46,835 bases of DNA from Lachnospiraceae bacterium (lineage in GTDB: Bacteria; Bacillota_A; Clostridia; Lachnospirales; Lachnospiraceae): positions 1 through 46,835 of the forward strand of contig JAGBNT010000059.1 in NCBI GenBank assembly GCA_017634255.1, written 5' to 3'. Position 1 is the stretch's first letter, and each line of letters begins with the position of its first letter. The notes beneath the pieces are model-generated. The model was given only the letters and a program-made list of their open reading frames with translations. It made no database searches and had not been told where the DNA came from. Shown here in pieces: positions 23,884-32,117 of this stretch. Position numbers and translations under genes: made by a program.

Positions 23884-25824
23884 TTAGAGAGGCGCAACAC
23901 TTGCAGGTGTGCTCTTTTCAAAAAATTCCGTCAGCTGGGCGATGGGAATAGGCTTGGAATATTTGTAGCCCTGCAGATAACGGGCGCACATGTTTATGCA
24001 CATATCCTCGTCCTGCTCGTTTTCAATCCCCTCATATAAAACGGAATAATTCATATCGCTGAACATGTGCGCCAGATATGAAACCATCGTCTCTGATTTA
24101 GTGTCGGAGCCGCTTGCCAATACAAGAGAACGGTCGAATTTAATGATATCGAACGGAAGCTCTATTATTCGGTCGAAATTGGAGTAGCCTGTACCGAAAT
24201 CATCGAGGTAGAATTTTATGCCGCTGCCCTTGAGCTCATTGATCTTGTCCTTAACTATGATGAAGTCCTTCTCACTCTGGCTTTCCGTAAGCTCAATGGC
24301 TATTTTGTCAAAAGGAATACCGCTTTTTTCTATTATCGAGTTCACATTCTGACAAAAGTCCGCCTCACGCACATCTATCATCGAGAAGTTGACGGAGATC
24401 CTCTTGACTTTGTAGCCTTCATCGAGCATTTTCTTTATCTCGGCACAGGTCTTGCCTAGTATGATAAGGCTCAAAGAGTGGATATAATTGTATTTTTCGG
24501 CTATGGGAATAAACTGATCAGGAAAAACCGTTCCAGTTTTTTCCAGTCGCATACGCATAAGAGCTTCTGCAGTATCATATTTCCCGGATGCAATATTGAG
24601 AACGGGCTGGCAGAATACCTCTATGCGCTTGTCATCCATATCCATTTTCGCATGTATATCCTTAAGCTCGCTTATAATATAATTGTATTTTCTGTAAGCC
24701 TCGATATCTTTCTCGGTTACGTACTTTATCTCCTGTTCATTCATATTCTCTTCGATGTAGTGGATGAGTCCTATATAGTCATTGTTCACACTGATCTCGT
24801 CGAGAGTCTTAAGGAAAACTATCTTGTAATCATATTTGAATCTGGCATACTGCAGGGAGAAGTCTCCCAGCATTTCCTTGAGCCTGTTTTCATAGTCAGG
24901 ATTTTTTTCTATATCTGCAACGAGTATTATATGGCCGCCGGATATCTGGAACAGCAGAGCACCCTTAAAGAAATGATGATTGTAGTACCTGATGGTGTTT
25001 TGCATATCCTTGGGGAACTTGGTCCCCTTAACATCGAAGTCGCGCATGAAGAGACTCATTATGAGCAGCTGACGCCCGTGAACATAGCCATGGCTTATAA
25101 GGTCCTCAAAGGCTGTGGTATTGACCGCGCCGATTTCCGTATCATAGGGATTGGCGTGGATCAGGTATAAAATGGCAAAGGACGGGAAAAGGAACGTAGC
25201 CACGGTGAAGGAGTACTGCCCAAGAAAGCTCTGTATTGCGATCAATGCGAGTGAAACGAGACTGGACAGAAGTACGCCCATAACTATCTGCTTATATATC
25301 CTTGTCCTGTTCCTTAAGATCATATAGAAGATGATACAAAGGTAAAAGACGTACAATATGGGGAAAATATTAAAGCCAAAGTGAATTTTGCCGGCATCAT
25401 CAATGTAACTGCCAAAATGGAAGGCGATTCCCAGAATATCATAGATAAAAGCGATGACAATCCCTGCCGCAGCCAGACCAAGATAAACCCTGTCGGCATT
25501 TCTGTCCAGATGCAAAAGCTCCTTGGTGTAATGTACAAACCCCGAGAATATGCCGAATATGCTCAGGTGAAACGCGAGCCTGAAGGTATAAATGGCAAGG
25601 TATGGGGGGGTGGATGCTGCGGACACGGAAAAATAGTGGTAGCAGATATTGGATATCGCAGCAACAGCCATCAGGATCAATATGTTTCTGAAAATAAGGA
25701 AGCTCTTTGAGCGGGTGATATACGCCGTACGAAACAGTATCGCAAATACCAGACAGCACGCGATTACAAGGATATCTCCTACAGGAGTATAATTACTGTA
25801 GTAATTTAAAACGGCATTGCTCAT
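23884..25824 (-). CDS. Membrane-bound EAL-domain cyclic-di-GMP phosphodiesterase with degenerate GGDEF
   Basis: The 646-residue protein has about seven hydrophobic segments in residues 15-225 (sensor-like membrane part). Next comes a degenerate GGDEF-like domain (residues 240-345), where GGHII at 296-300 replaces GGDEF. A complete EAL domain covers residues 390-635. Catalytic and metal residues are present: Glu420 (EAL), Asn479, Glu511 and Glu514 (ELTES), Asp541-Asp542 (DDFGTGYS), Lys562, Glu598 and Gln618. It should hydrolyse c-di-GMP to pGpG. The GGDEF part may be a regulatory nucleotide-binding domain. It faces its neighbours on the opposite strand and is transcribed divergently from rny. 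Confidence 0.93.
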   Translation of the reverse strand: MSNAVLNYYSNYTPVGDILVIACCLVFAILFRTAYITRSKSFLIFRNILILMAVAAISNICYHYFSVSAASTPPYLAIYTFRLAFHLSIFGIFSGFVHYTKELLHLDRNADRVYLGLAAAGIVIAFIYDILGIAFHFGSYIDDAGKIHFGFNIFPILYVFYLCIIFYMILRNRTRIYKQIVMGVLLSSLVSLALIAIQSFLGQYSFTVATFLFPSFAILYLIHANPYDTEIGAVNTTAFEDLISHGYVHGRQLLIMSLFMRDFDVKGTKFPKDMQNTIRYYNHHFFKGALLFQISGGHIILVADIEKNPDYENRLKEMLGDFSLQYARFKYDYKIVFLKTLDEISVNNDYIGLIHYIEENMNEQEIKYVTEKDIEAYRKYNYIISELKDIHAKMDMDDKRIEVFCQPVLNIASGKYDTAEALMRMRLEKTGTVFPDQFIPIAEKYNYIHSLSLIILGKTCAEIKKMLDEGYKVKRISVNFSMIDVREADFCQNVNSIIEKSGIPFDKIAIELTESQSEKDFIIVKDKINELKGSGIKFYLDDFGTGYSNFDRIIELPFDIIKFDRSLVLASGSDTKSETMVSYLAHMFSDMNYSVLYEGIENEQDEDMCINMCARYLQGYKYSKPIPIAQLTEFFEKSTPASVAPL

Positions 25825-25851
25825 AAGATGTTCTCTTTTTAGATTTTCTTT

Positions 25852-25880
25852 ATTATATCAATATATCACCGATATATCAA
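25852..25880 (-). promoter_or_regulatory. Promoter of the EAL gene
   Basis: On the minus strand TTGATA (25875-25880) and a consensus TATAAT (25852-25857) are separated by 17 bases, about 30 bases upstream of the EAL start codon. A weak half-match to the 16198 palindrome (TATATTAAACGAAAT, 25885-25899) lies just upstream of the -35. Confidence 0.75.
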
Positions 25881-25977
25881 ACATTATATTAAACGAAATA
25901 TTACTGTTTACAGGTGAACTGCGCATTTACCAGGCAGCAGTAGCGTTACGCCAACAGTAACAACGAAATAAAATTTC

Positions 25978-26006
25978 TTGACATTGAAATATAGATAATA
26001 TATCAT
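25978..26006 (+). promoter_or_regulatory. Promoter of rny
   Basis: TTGACA (25978-25983) and TATCAT (26001-26006) are 17 bases apart, about 125 bases upstream of the rny ATG. The long leader contains CATTGAAAT/ATTTCAATG inverted repeats (25982 and about 26027) and a small GCTGC...GCAGC hairpin near 26050-26065. The remainder of the 305-base gap between the EAL gene and rny holds no gene. Confidence 0.65.
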
Positions 26007-26109
26007 AAATGAGTTGACTTATGTAAATTTCAATGGAATTTTTGGCAGGCTGCTTAATGGCAGCAGTCATTTTGTTAAAATTTACAACAAGAACAATGAA
26101 AACTTAATA

Positions 26110-26122
26110 AGGAGGTGCTCCT
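26110..26122 (+). promoter_or_regulatory. Hairpin covering the rny ribosome binding site
   Basis: AGGAG (26110-26114), loop GTG, and CTCCT (26118-26122) form a five-pair hairpin that includes the whole Shine-Dalgarno sequence of rny. The distance from AGGAGG to ATG 26130 is 14 bases, longer than usual. Folding would hide the site. GTG 26115 lies inside the site and is unlikely to be the start. Confidence 0.5.
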
Positions 26123-26129
26123 GCATAAA

Positions 26130-27686
26130 ATGAGTAGTGTATTAGCAGCAATTATTGCCGTAATCGTTACTCTGGTTATAGCAGTTCCTATTGCCGCCAT
26201 CGTTGCAACAAATGCCCACGAGAGAAAGATTAAGAAGATCTTCGGCGATGCAAACGAGAAGGCAAAGGAGATCACCGAAAAAGCTGAGAAGGCAGCAGAT
26301 GAATTAAAGCGTGAAAAGCTTCTTGAGGTAAAGGAAGAGTCCATAAGGGCTAAGAATGAACTGGAAAAAGAGGCAAAAGAACGCCGTGCTGAAGCTCAGC
26401 GTATGGAGAGACGCGCCCAGCAGAAGGAGGAGACGGTCGATAAGAAGGCCGAGGCTCTTGAGAAGCGGGAGGCGAACTGTAATGCCAGAGAAGAGGAGTT
26501 AAATGCTCAAAGGGAAAAAATTGCCAAGCTCAATGAAGAACGTGTGCAGGAACTGGAAAGAATCTCCGGATTGACCTCTGAACAGGCAAAGGAATATCTT
26601 TTAAAAATTGTTGAGGACGACGTCAAGCACGAGTCAGCTCTTATGATAAAGGAGTATGAGGCGCGTGCAAAGGAGGAGGCTGACAAAAAGGCTAAGGATT
26701 ATGTGGTCAACGCTATTCAGCGCTGCGCAGCGGATCACGTTGCGGAGACTACGATATCCGTTGTACAGCTTCCCGGTGACGAGATGAAGGGACGTATAAT
26801 CGGTCGTGAGGGAAGAAACATCAGAACCCTTGAAACGATGACGGGTATTGATCTCATAATCGATGATACACCCGAGGCAGTCATCCTGTCGGGCTTTGAT
26901 CCCATAAGACGGGAGGTGGCCCGTATCGCACTTGAAAAGCTTATAGTTGACGGAAGGATCCATCCGGCCCGCATCGAGGAGATGGTTGAAAAGGCCAAGA
27001 AAGAAGTTGATACGATGATAAGGGAGGAAGGAGAAGCTGCTGTATTGGAAGTAGGCGTTCCGAATATCCATCCCGAGCTCATCAAGCTTCTCGGAAGGAT
27101 GAAGTTCAGAACAAGCTATGGTCAGAATGCTCTGAAACATTCTATTGAGGTAGCTCAGCTGTCTGGGCTTTTGGCGGCAGAGATAGGAGTGGATGTACGT
27201 ATGGCAAAGCGTGCCGGACTGCTCCACGACATAGGTAAATCCGTCGACCACGAAATGGAAGGCTCCCATATTCAGCTTGGAGCCGACCTTTGCAGAAAGT
27301 ATAAGGAATCACAGATAGTCATAAATGCTGTTGAGTCTCATCACGGAGATGTTGAGCCTACATCCCTGATCGCATGCATCGTACAGGCAGCGGACACTAT
27401 TTCCGCGGCAAGACCGGGTGCACGCAGAGAGACGCTTGATACATATACAAACAGAATCAAACAATTAGAAGATATTACAAATTCCTTTAAGGGAGTTGAA
27501 AAATCCTTTGCTATTCAGGCGGGCAGAGAGGTTCGAGTAATGGTAGTTCCTGAGCAGGTAAGCGATGAAGATATGGTTCTCATGGCTCACGATATTGCCA
27601 AACGCATTGAGGGAGAGATGGAATACCCGGGTCAGATTAAGGTTAATATGATCAGGGAAAGCAGAGCCACTGATTACGCTAAGTAA
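26130..27686 (+). CDS. rny: Ribonuclease Y
   Basis: RNase Y is the membrane-anchored endonuclease that starts mRNA decay in many Firmicutes. The 518-residue protein has an N-terminal membrane helix (residues 4-28), a long Lys/Glu-rich coiled coil (about 30-200), a KH domain with [15 protein letters not shown], and an HD domain with [12 protein letters not shown] giving the catalytic His-Asp. ATG 26130 is chosen because the alternative GTG lies inside the ribosome binding site. rny usually follows recA-recX closely; here about 5.5 kb of other DNA separates them. A terminator follows directly. Confidence 0.97.
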   Translation: MSSVLAAIIAVIVTLVIAVPIAAIVATNAHERKIKKIFGDANEKAKEITEKAEKAADELKREKLLEVKEESIRAKNELEKEAKERRAEAQRMERRAQQKEETVDKKAEALEKREANCNAREEELNAQREKIAKLNEERVQELERISGLTSEQAKEYLLKIVEDDVKHESALMIKEYEARAKEEADKKAKDYVVNAIQRCAADHVAETTISVVQLPGDEMKGRIIGREGRNIRTLETMTGIDLIIDDTPEAVILSGFDPIRREVARIALEKLIVDGRIHPARIEEMVEKAKKEVDTMIREEGEAAVLEVGVPNIHPELIKLLGRMKFRTSYGQNALKHSIEVAQLSGLLAAEIGVDVRMAKRAGLLHDIGKSVDHEMEGSHIQLGADLCRKYKESQIVINAVESHHGDVEPTSLIACIVQAADTISAARPGARRETLDTYTNRIKQLEDITNSFKGVEKSFAIQAGREVRVMVVPEQVSDEDMVLMAHDIAKRIEGEMEYPGQIKVNMIRESRATDYAK

Positions 27687-27690
27687 GTTA

Positions 27691-27722
27691 ACGGTCGGAC
27701 GTTTATGTCCGACCGTTTTTAT
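27691..27722 (+). terminator. Intrinsic terminator of rny
   Basis: ACGGTCGGAC (27691-27700) pairs perfectly with GTCCGACCGT (27707-27716) over the loop GTTTAT and is followed by a T-rich tail TTTTATTT. It lies in the short gap between rny and the convergent lysR-type gene and may also limit transcription from the other side. Confidence 0.92.
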
Positions 27723-28628
27723 TTACAATATATATTTCTCATATGCCCTCAGGTAGGCGAGGTATTCCTTTCCGAGAGCGGAGAGGGTCGAATTGACCCG
27801 CTGTATATAGATGATATCCATGGTTGCCTTGTCGTCTAAGGGTACCGCCTTATAGTCTGTTCCGTTGAGATCCTCACAGATGATCCCAGAGCACAGGGTA
27901 TAACCGTTGAGACCTATCATAAGGTTCAATATGGTGCCTCTGTCATTGCACTTGATGAGCCTGTCATATTCTCTGGTGGAAAGGATCTCTTCGGAGAGGT
28001 AGAAGGAGTTATTGGAGCCCTGATCAAAGGAAAGATTCGGATAGGGCTTGAGCTCGTCAAACTTTATGACTTTATTTTTTGCGAGGGGATGCTTTGCAGA
28101 AAGATATACATAGGTCTTGCATTTAAAAAGCGTCTCTGATACGAGATCATTTTCCTTTAAGAGCTTGGTAAGGGCGCTGCGGTTGAAATCGTCCATATAA
28201 ATAACGCCGATCTCGCTCTTGAAGCTGCGGACGTCTTCTATAACGTCGGCTGTACGGGTTTCGGTAATTGAAAACTCAAACCTTTCCATGCCAACATTCT
28301 TTACCAGTTCCACAAACGCCTTTACGGCAAAGGTGTAATGCTGACAGGAGACTCCGAATTTTTCACGCACTTTTTTTTTGATAAAACGATCCTCGATAAG
28401 CTCGTATTGCTCAAGGAGCTGGCGGGCATAGCCTAAGAAGTGTTTTCCCTCCGGGGTTACGTTTGCTCCTCTGTTAGTACGCTCAAAAAGGATGATACCG
28501 AGTTCATCCTCGAGCTCCTTTATGGAGCCTGAAAGAGCCGGCTGCGAAAGATAGAACTCCTTTGCGGCCTTGTTGATGGAATGGCAATCGGAAACCGCGA
28601 CTGCATATCTAAGTTGTTGTAGTGTCAT
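27723..28628 (-). CDS. LysR family transcriptional regulator
   Basis: The 301-residue protein starts with the LysR winged helix-turn-helix (MTLQQLRYAVAVSDCHSINKAAKEFYLSQPALSGSIKELEDELG) and continues with a substrate-binding domain (residues about 90-295). It is divergent from metY with a 476-base gap, so it is a reasonable candidate to control sulfur-amino-acid synthesis, in the manner of CysB/CysR-type regulators; the ligand cannot be read from the sequence. The start codon is ATG, preceded by a modest AGGAGAAA-type site. Confidence 0.92.
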   Translation of the reverse strand: MTLQQLRYAVAVSDCHSINKAAKEFYLSQPALSGSIKELEDELGIILFERTNRGANVTPEGKHFLGYARQLLEQYELIEDRFIKKKVREKFGVSCQHYTFAVKAFVELVKNVGMERFEFSITETRTADVIEDVRSFKSEIGVIYMDDFNRSALTKLLKENDLVSETLFKCKTYVYLSAKHPLAKNKVIKFDELKPYPNLSFDQGSNNSFYLSEEILSTREYDRLIKCNDRGTILNLMIGLNGYTLCSGIICEDLNGTDYKAVPLDDKATMDIIYIQRVNSTLSALGKEYLAYLRAYEKYIL

Positions 28629-29104
28629 ATTTCTCCTCTATTAAAATAAAGCCTCTTACAATTCACTACAGCTTTGTAACCAGTATAATGCTGGCTTTAG
28701 TCCATAAATTGCATCGGGCTTTGTTAATTTTTTAACTTATCAAGATTTTATGACTATAATTCGTAATTGTCAAGAAATATAGTGTATTTTTATTCGTTAA
28801 ATGCAACAGCCCGTATTCATATCATTAGATATAAGAATATATTATAACTAACTATAATTATTAACTGTTTTACAAGGTATAACTTATATGCTATATTTTC
28901 AGCATCAAATAAAACAGATTTAGCCATCCCACTGAAACGGGGGACAGAGAGGTAGAAATGAGAGAGAGAATTTTGAAAAACAATCTTGCTATCGAGGATA
29001 AGCGAATGTGTACCCTTAAATGAAGTTTACAGTGCCTTTGCAGCCTGAGCGGCTTACAGCTCAAAAACAACATTAACAACATCAAAATATTAAGGAGATA
29101 CACA
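28629..29104. other. Divergent regulatory region lysR / metY
   Basis: This AT-rich gap of 476 bases carries no annotated gene apart from a possible 21-codon leader ORF (28958-29023). It has many TATAAT-like words, for example GACTATAAT near 28751 and TTGTCA at 28767, but no clear -35/-10 pair. Inverted repeats such as TTATAACTAACTATAA (about 28843-28860) could be LysR-type sites. I looked for the S-box (SAM) riboswitch core and did not find GGAGGGA or a matching fold, and no T-box motif was found. The region 29024-29092 has overlapping small hairpins (AGCC-TGAGC-GGCT and GAGC-N8-GCTC). Confidence 0.5.
28958..29023 (+). CDS. Possible leader peptide upstream of metY
   Basis: A 21-codon frame starts at ATG 28958 with a fair ribosome binding site (AGAGAGG, 28946-28952) and ends in TGA at 29021-29023, 82 bases before metY. 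The peptide starts MRERILKNNL and ends Arg-Met-Cys-Thr-Leu-Lys, with Met and Cys side by side near the end. That position would suit a ribosome-stalling sensor for sulfur amino acids. Two mutually exclusive hairpins follow at 29042-29062, but no U-tract, so a transcription attenuator is not supported. It could be chance. Confidence 0.35.
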   Translation: MRERILKNNLAIEDKRMCTLK

Positions 29105-30412
29105 ATGGCAAAGATAAAATATGAGGATAGGAATTTAAAGTTTGAAACAAAAGCACTTCACGTAGGACAGGAAACACCCGATGCGGTTACGGATGCGAGA
29201 GCGGTCCCGATATACCAGACCTCCTCGTTCGTGTTTCGCAATTCAGACCATGCGGCAGCTCGTTTTGGACTGGCAGACGCAGGCAACATCTATGGCAGAC
29301 TTACAAATCCAACGGTGGATGTTTTTGAAAAGAGGGTAGCAGCCCTCGAAGGAGGTGTGGCTGCCATAGGACTTGCATCAGGAGCAGCAGCGGTAACATA
29401 TGCCGTAACGAATATAGCAGGAACTGGCGATCACATAGTTTCCGCCGAAAATATCTACGGCGGTACCTACAATCTCTTCCGACACACGCTTCCGGAATAC
29501 GGCATTACCACAACCTTTGTGGATGCACTTGACCCGCAGAATTTTGAAGCGGCGATAAAGGACAATACAAAGATCATATACATAGAAACACTGGGTAATC
29601 CCAATTCGGATGTGGTAGATATAGAGGCGATAGCGAAGATTGCTCATGCGCATAAGCTTCCGCTTCTTATAGACAATACCTTTGCAACGCCTTATCTGGT
29701 AAGACCCATTGAGTACGGGGCTGATGTAGTCATTCATTCGGCTACCAAGTTCATAGGCGGTCACGGTACCACCATAGGCGGTGTCATAGTAGACGGAGGT
29801 AAGTTCGATTGGGCTGCATCAGGTAAGTTCCCGAGGCTCGTAGAGCCCAACGCCAGCTACCACGGAATAAGCTTCGCTAAGGATGTAGGAGCGGCGGCTT
29901 ATGTGACCAGGATAAGGGCGATACTGTTAAGAGATGAGGGAGCAACCCTCTCACCGCTGCATGCATGGTTTTTCCTGCAGGGGCTGGAGACGCTTTCTCT
30001 GCGTGTCGAGAGGCATGTGGAAAATGCGCTTAAGGTAGTAGACTATCTTAAAAACCATCCCCTTGTGGAGGCGGTACACCACCCGTCGGTTTCTTCAAAC
30101 AGCAGCCAGAAGGCGCTTTACGACAAGTATTTCCCCAATGGGGGAGGCTCTATCTTCACATTTGAGATCAAGGGCGACGAGCGTAAGGCCAAGGATTTCA
30201 TAGACAATCTGGAGCTGTTTTCACTTCTTGCGAATGTGGCTGACGTAAAGAGTCTGGTCATACACCCGGCTTCGACGACCCATTCCGAGATGAATGAGGA
30301 GGAACTAAGAAAGGTTGGAATATATCCGAATACGGTCAGATTTTCTATCGGTACTGAAAATATAGACGATATAATCCAGGATATTGAAGAGGCTTTCAAA
30401 GCCATAAGTTAA
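29105..30412 (+). CDS. metY: O-acetylhomoserine sulfhydrylase
   Basis: This PLP enzyme makes homocysteine from O-acetylhomoserine and sulfide. The 435-residue length and pattern fit MetY rather than the shorter cystathionine synthases: FETKALHVGQETPDAVTDARAVPIYQTSSFVFRN, NIYGRLTNPTVDVFEKRVAALEGG, IDNTFATPYL and the PLP lysine at residue 215 in HSATKFIGGHGTT. AAGGAG lies eight bases before the ATG. It is transcribed alone, with a long leader and its own terminator, and is divergent from a LysR regulator. Confidence 0.96.
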   Translation: MAKIKYEDRNLKFETKALHVGQETPDAVTDARAVPIYQTSSFVFRNSDHAAARFGLADAGNIYGRLTNPTVDVFEKRVAALEGGVAAIGLASGAAAVTYAVTNIAGTGDHIVSAENIYGGTYNLFRHTLPEYGITTTFVDALDPQNFEAAIKDNTKIIYIETLGNPNSDVVDIEAIAKIAHAHKLPLLIDNTFATPYLVRPIEYGADVVIHSATKFIGGHGTTIGGVIVDGGKFDWAASGKFPRLVEPNASYHGISFAKDVGAAAYVTRIRAILLRDEGATLSPLHAWFFLQGLETLSLRVERHVENALKVVDYLKNHPLVEAVHHPSVSSNSSQKALYDKYFPNGGGSIFTFEIKGDERKAKDFIDNLELFSLLANVADVKSLVIHPASTTHSEMNEEELRKVGIYPNTVRFSIGTENIDDIIQDIEEAFKAIS

Positions 30413-30440
30413 GGGCCATTTTTGGTATTTCCTATACAAG

Positions 30441-30480
30441 CTCTCCCTGTGTCTCATTTGATGCGGGGAGAGTATTTTTA
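30441..30480 (+). terminator. Intrinsic terminator of metY
   Basis: CTCTCCC (30441-30447) pairs with GGGAGAG (30466-30472), followed by TATTTTTA. It separates metY from the cobalamin operon. The rest of the gap to 30588 shows no riboswitch or clear promoter. Confidence 0.85.
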
Positions 30481-30588
30481 TGGTATTATTATAGAAGTAA
30501 GCGCCAAAACGAAAAGAGTTTTGCCGTTTATTATGATTAAGTTATTTGGTAACAGTTCCTATATTATGAGCAACTTAAGGGAGCAGCA

Positions 30589-32091
30589 ATGTCACACAAT
30601 ATAATGATCCAGGGGAGTATGTCAGGAGTCGGGAAAAGCCTGGTAACTGCCGGGCTTTGCAGGGTTCTGAAGGAGGACGGGCATAAGGTCGCGCCTTTTA
30701 AATCCCAGAATATGGCATTAAATTCGTACATAACCTTAGACGGGCTGGAGATGGGACGCGCACAGGTATTGCAGGCATTTGCGGCTGGGATAGAGCCCGA
30801 TGTGGCGATGAATCCGATCCTGTTAAAGCCCAACTCCGATGTGGGAAGCCAGGTCATTGTAGGAGGCGAGATAGTCGGCAATATGAGCGCCGCAGAGTAT
30901 TTCACTTATAAAGAGAAGCTCATACCGTCTATAATGGAAGCTTACGAAAAGCTGCGCAGGTCTTATGAATACATTATTCTTGAAGGGGCGGGTTCACCCG
31001 CCGAGATCAATTTAAATTCCGACGACATAGTAAATATGGGAATGGCAAAGCTGGTGGATGCGCCGGTGCTTCTGGTGGGAGATATAGACAGAGGAGGAGT
31101 TTTCGCACAGCTTATCGGGACTGTCATGCTGTTAAGTGAGCCCGAGAGAGCCAGGATCAGAGGACTTATAATCAATAAATTCAGAGGGGACAGGGAGATA
31201 CTTGAACCCGGGATAAAGATGCTCGAAGAGAAGGCGGGTATCCCCGTGCTCGGTGTCTTGCCCTACATGAAGCTGAACCTGGAGGATGAGGATTCGCTGA
31301 CGGAAAGGTTTAAAAACCACAATGCGTCCTCTGACGCGGGCAAGGTGGATATAGCGGTGCTAAGGCTCCCAAGGATATCGAATTTTACGGATTTTGATAT
31401 CTTTGAAAGCGTAGATAAGGTCAATTTAAGATATGTGAGCTCCGTCAGCGATTTCGGCAAGCCGGATATGGTCATACTTCCCGGAAGCAAGAATACGATG
31501 GGGGATCTTAAGTGGCTTAGGGAGAACGGTCTGGAGAAGATGATAAAGAGTTATGCGGATAAGCATCCGGTCTTCGGGATCTGCGGGGGCTTCCAGATGC
31601 TGGGCGTCTCGATTGAGGATCCGATGGCGATAGAAGAGGGAGGACATATAGAAGGTCTGGGGCTGCTTCCGATAAAAACCGTGTTAAGGAGCAGCAAGAA
31701 GAGGCTAAGGAGCGCTGGCACCTTTAAGAAGGTCAGCGGTATTTTTTCAGGTCTTAGCGGACTTGAGTGCGGGGGATATGAGATCCATGTCGGTGAAAGT
31801 GAGTATGTTGAAGACGGAAATGAAATAATTTCCATCAAGGATTCAGGTAACATAAGTCGAGATGAGGGCTGCCAGCGAGGGAATGTTTACGGCACATATC
31901 TTCACGGTATCTTTGATGACGCAAAAATCGCCCATACAGTGCTGAGCAGTCTTGGAAAACCCAAGGGAATCCAGATAGATTCAGGGGAAATACACTCTTA
32001 CGGGGAGATAAGGGAGAGGGAATTTTCAAGACTTTCTACAGCCGTAAGAAGTTGTATTGACATGGATGAGATATACAAAATATTGGGTTAA
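30589..32091 (+). CDS. cbiP: Cobyric acid synthase
   Basis: CbiP/CobQ amidates side chains b, d, e and g of adenosylcobyrinic a,c-diamide using glutamine and ATP. The 500-residue protein has the P-loop-like IQGSMSGVGKSLVTAGLCRVL, then FKSQNMALNSYIT, EGAGSPAEINL and DIDRGGVFAQL. The glutamine amidotransferase half carries Cys332 (FGICGGFQML) and His439 (GTYLHGIF). It is the first gene of the cobalamin block; no cobalamin riboswitch or B12 box was found in front of it. AAGGGAG precedes the ATG. Confidence 0.96.
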   Translation: MSHNIMIQGSMSGVGKSLVTAGLCRVLKEDGHKVAPFKSQNMALNSYITLDGLEMGRAQVLQAFAAGIEPDVAMNPILLKPNSDVGSQVIVGGEIVGNMSAAEYFTYKEKLIPSIMEAYEKLRRSYEYIILEGAGSPAEINLNSDDIVNMGMAKLVDAPVLLVGDIDRGGVFAQLIGTVMLLSEPERARIRGLIINKFRGDREILEPGIKMLEEKAGIPVLGVLPYMKLNLEDEDSLTERFKNHNASSDAGKVDIAVLRLPRISNFTDFDIFESVDKVNLRYVSSVSDFGKPDMVILPGSKNTMGDLKWLRENGLEKMIKSYADKHPVFGICGGFQMLGVSIEDPMAIEEGGHIEGLGLLPIKTVLRSSKKRLRSAGTFKKVSGIFSGLSGLECGGYEIHVGESEYVEDGNEIISIKDSGNISRDEGCQRGNVYGTYLHGIFDDAKIAHTVLSSLGKPKGIQIDSGEIHSYGEIREREFSRLSTAVRSCIDMDEIYKILG

Positions 32092-32117
32092 CATAAAATT
32101 ATATGAAGGGTTAATAA

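Noticed and set aside
24478..25170. Open frame of 230 codons on the plus strand inside the EAL gene
   Set aside because: It lies antisense to a well-supported gene, has no ribosome binding site and resembles no known family.
26011..26029. AGTTGACTTATGTAAA in the rny leader, similar to the galT-galE and cbiD words
   Set aside because: It combines parts of both words but has no exact 11-mer core and no second copy nearby; chance in AT-rich DNA is likely.
26115..26129. GTG 26115 as the rny start
   Set aside because: It lies inside the ribosome binding site and would add five unconserved residues before the usual N-terminal membrane helix.
28720..28760. S-box-like word TTATCAAGA upstream of metY
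   Set aside because: The rest of the SAM riboswitch (GGAGGGA core, pairing arms) is missing.
30413..30588. Cobalamin riboswitch before cbiP
   Set aside because: No B12 box and no matching helices were seen; only the metY terminator and AT-rich DNA are present.
30422..30604. 60-codon frame between metY and cbiP
   Set aside because: It crosses the metY terminator and overlaps cbiP, and its product has no recognisable features.
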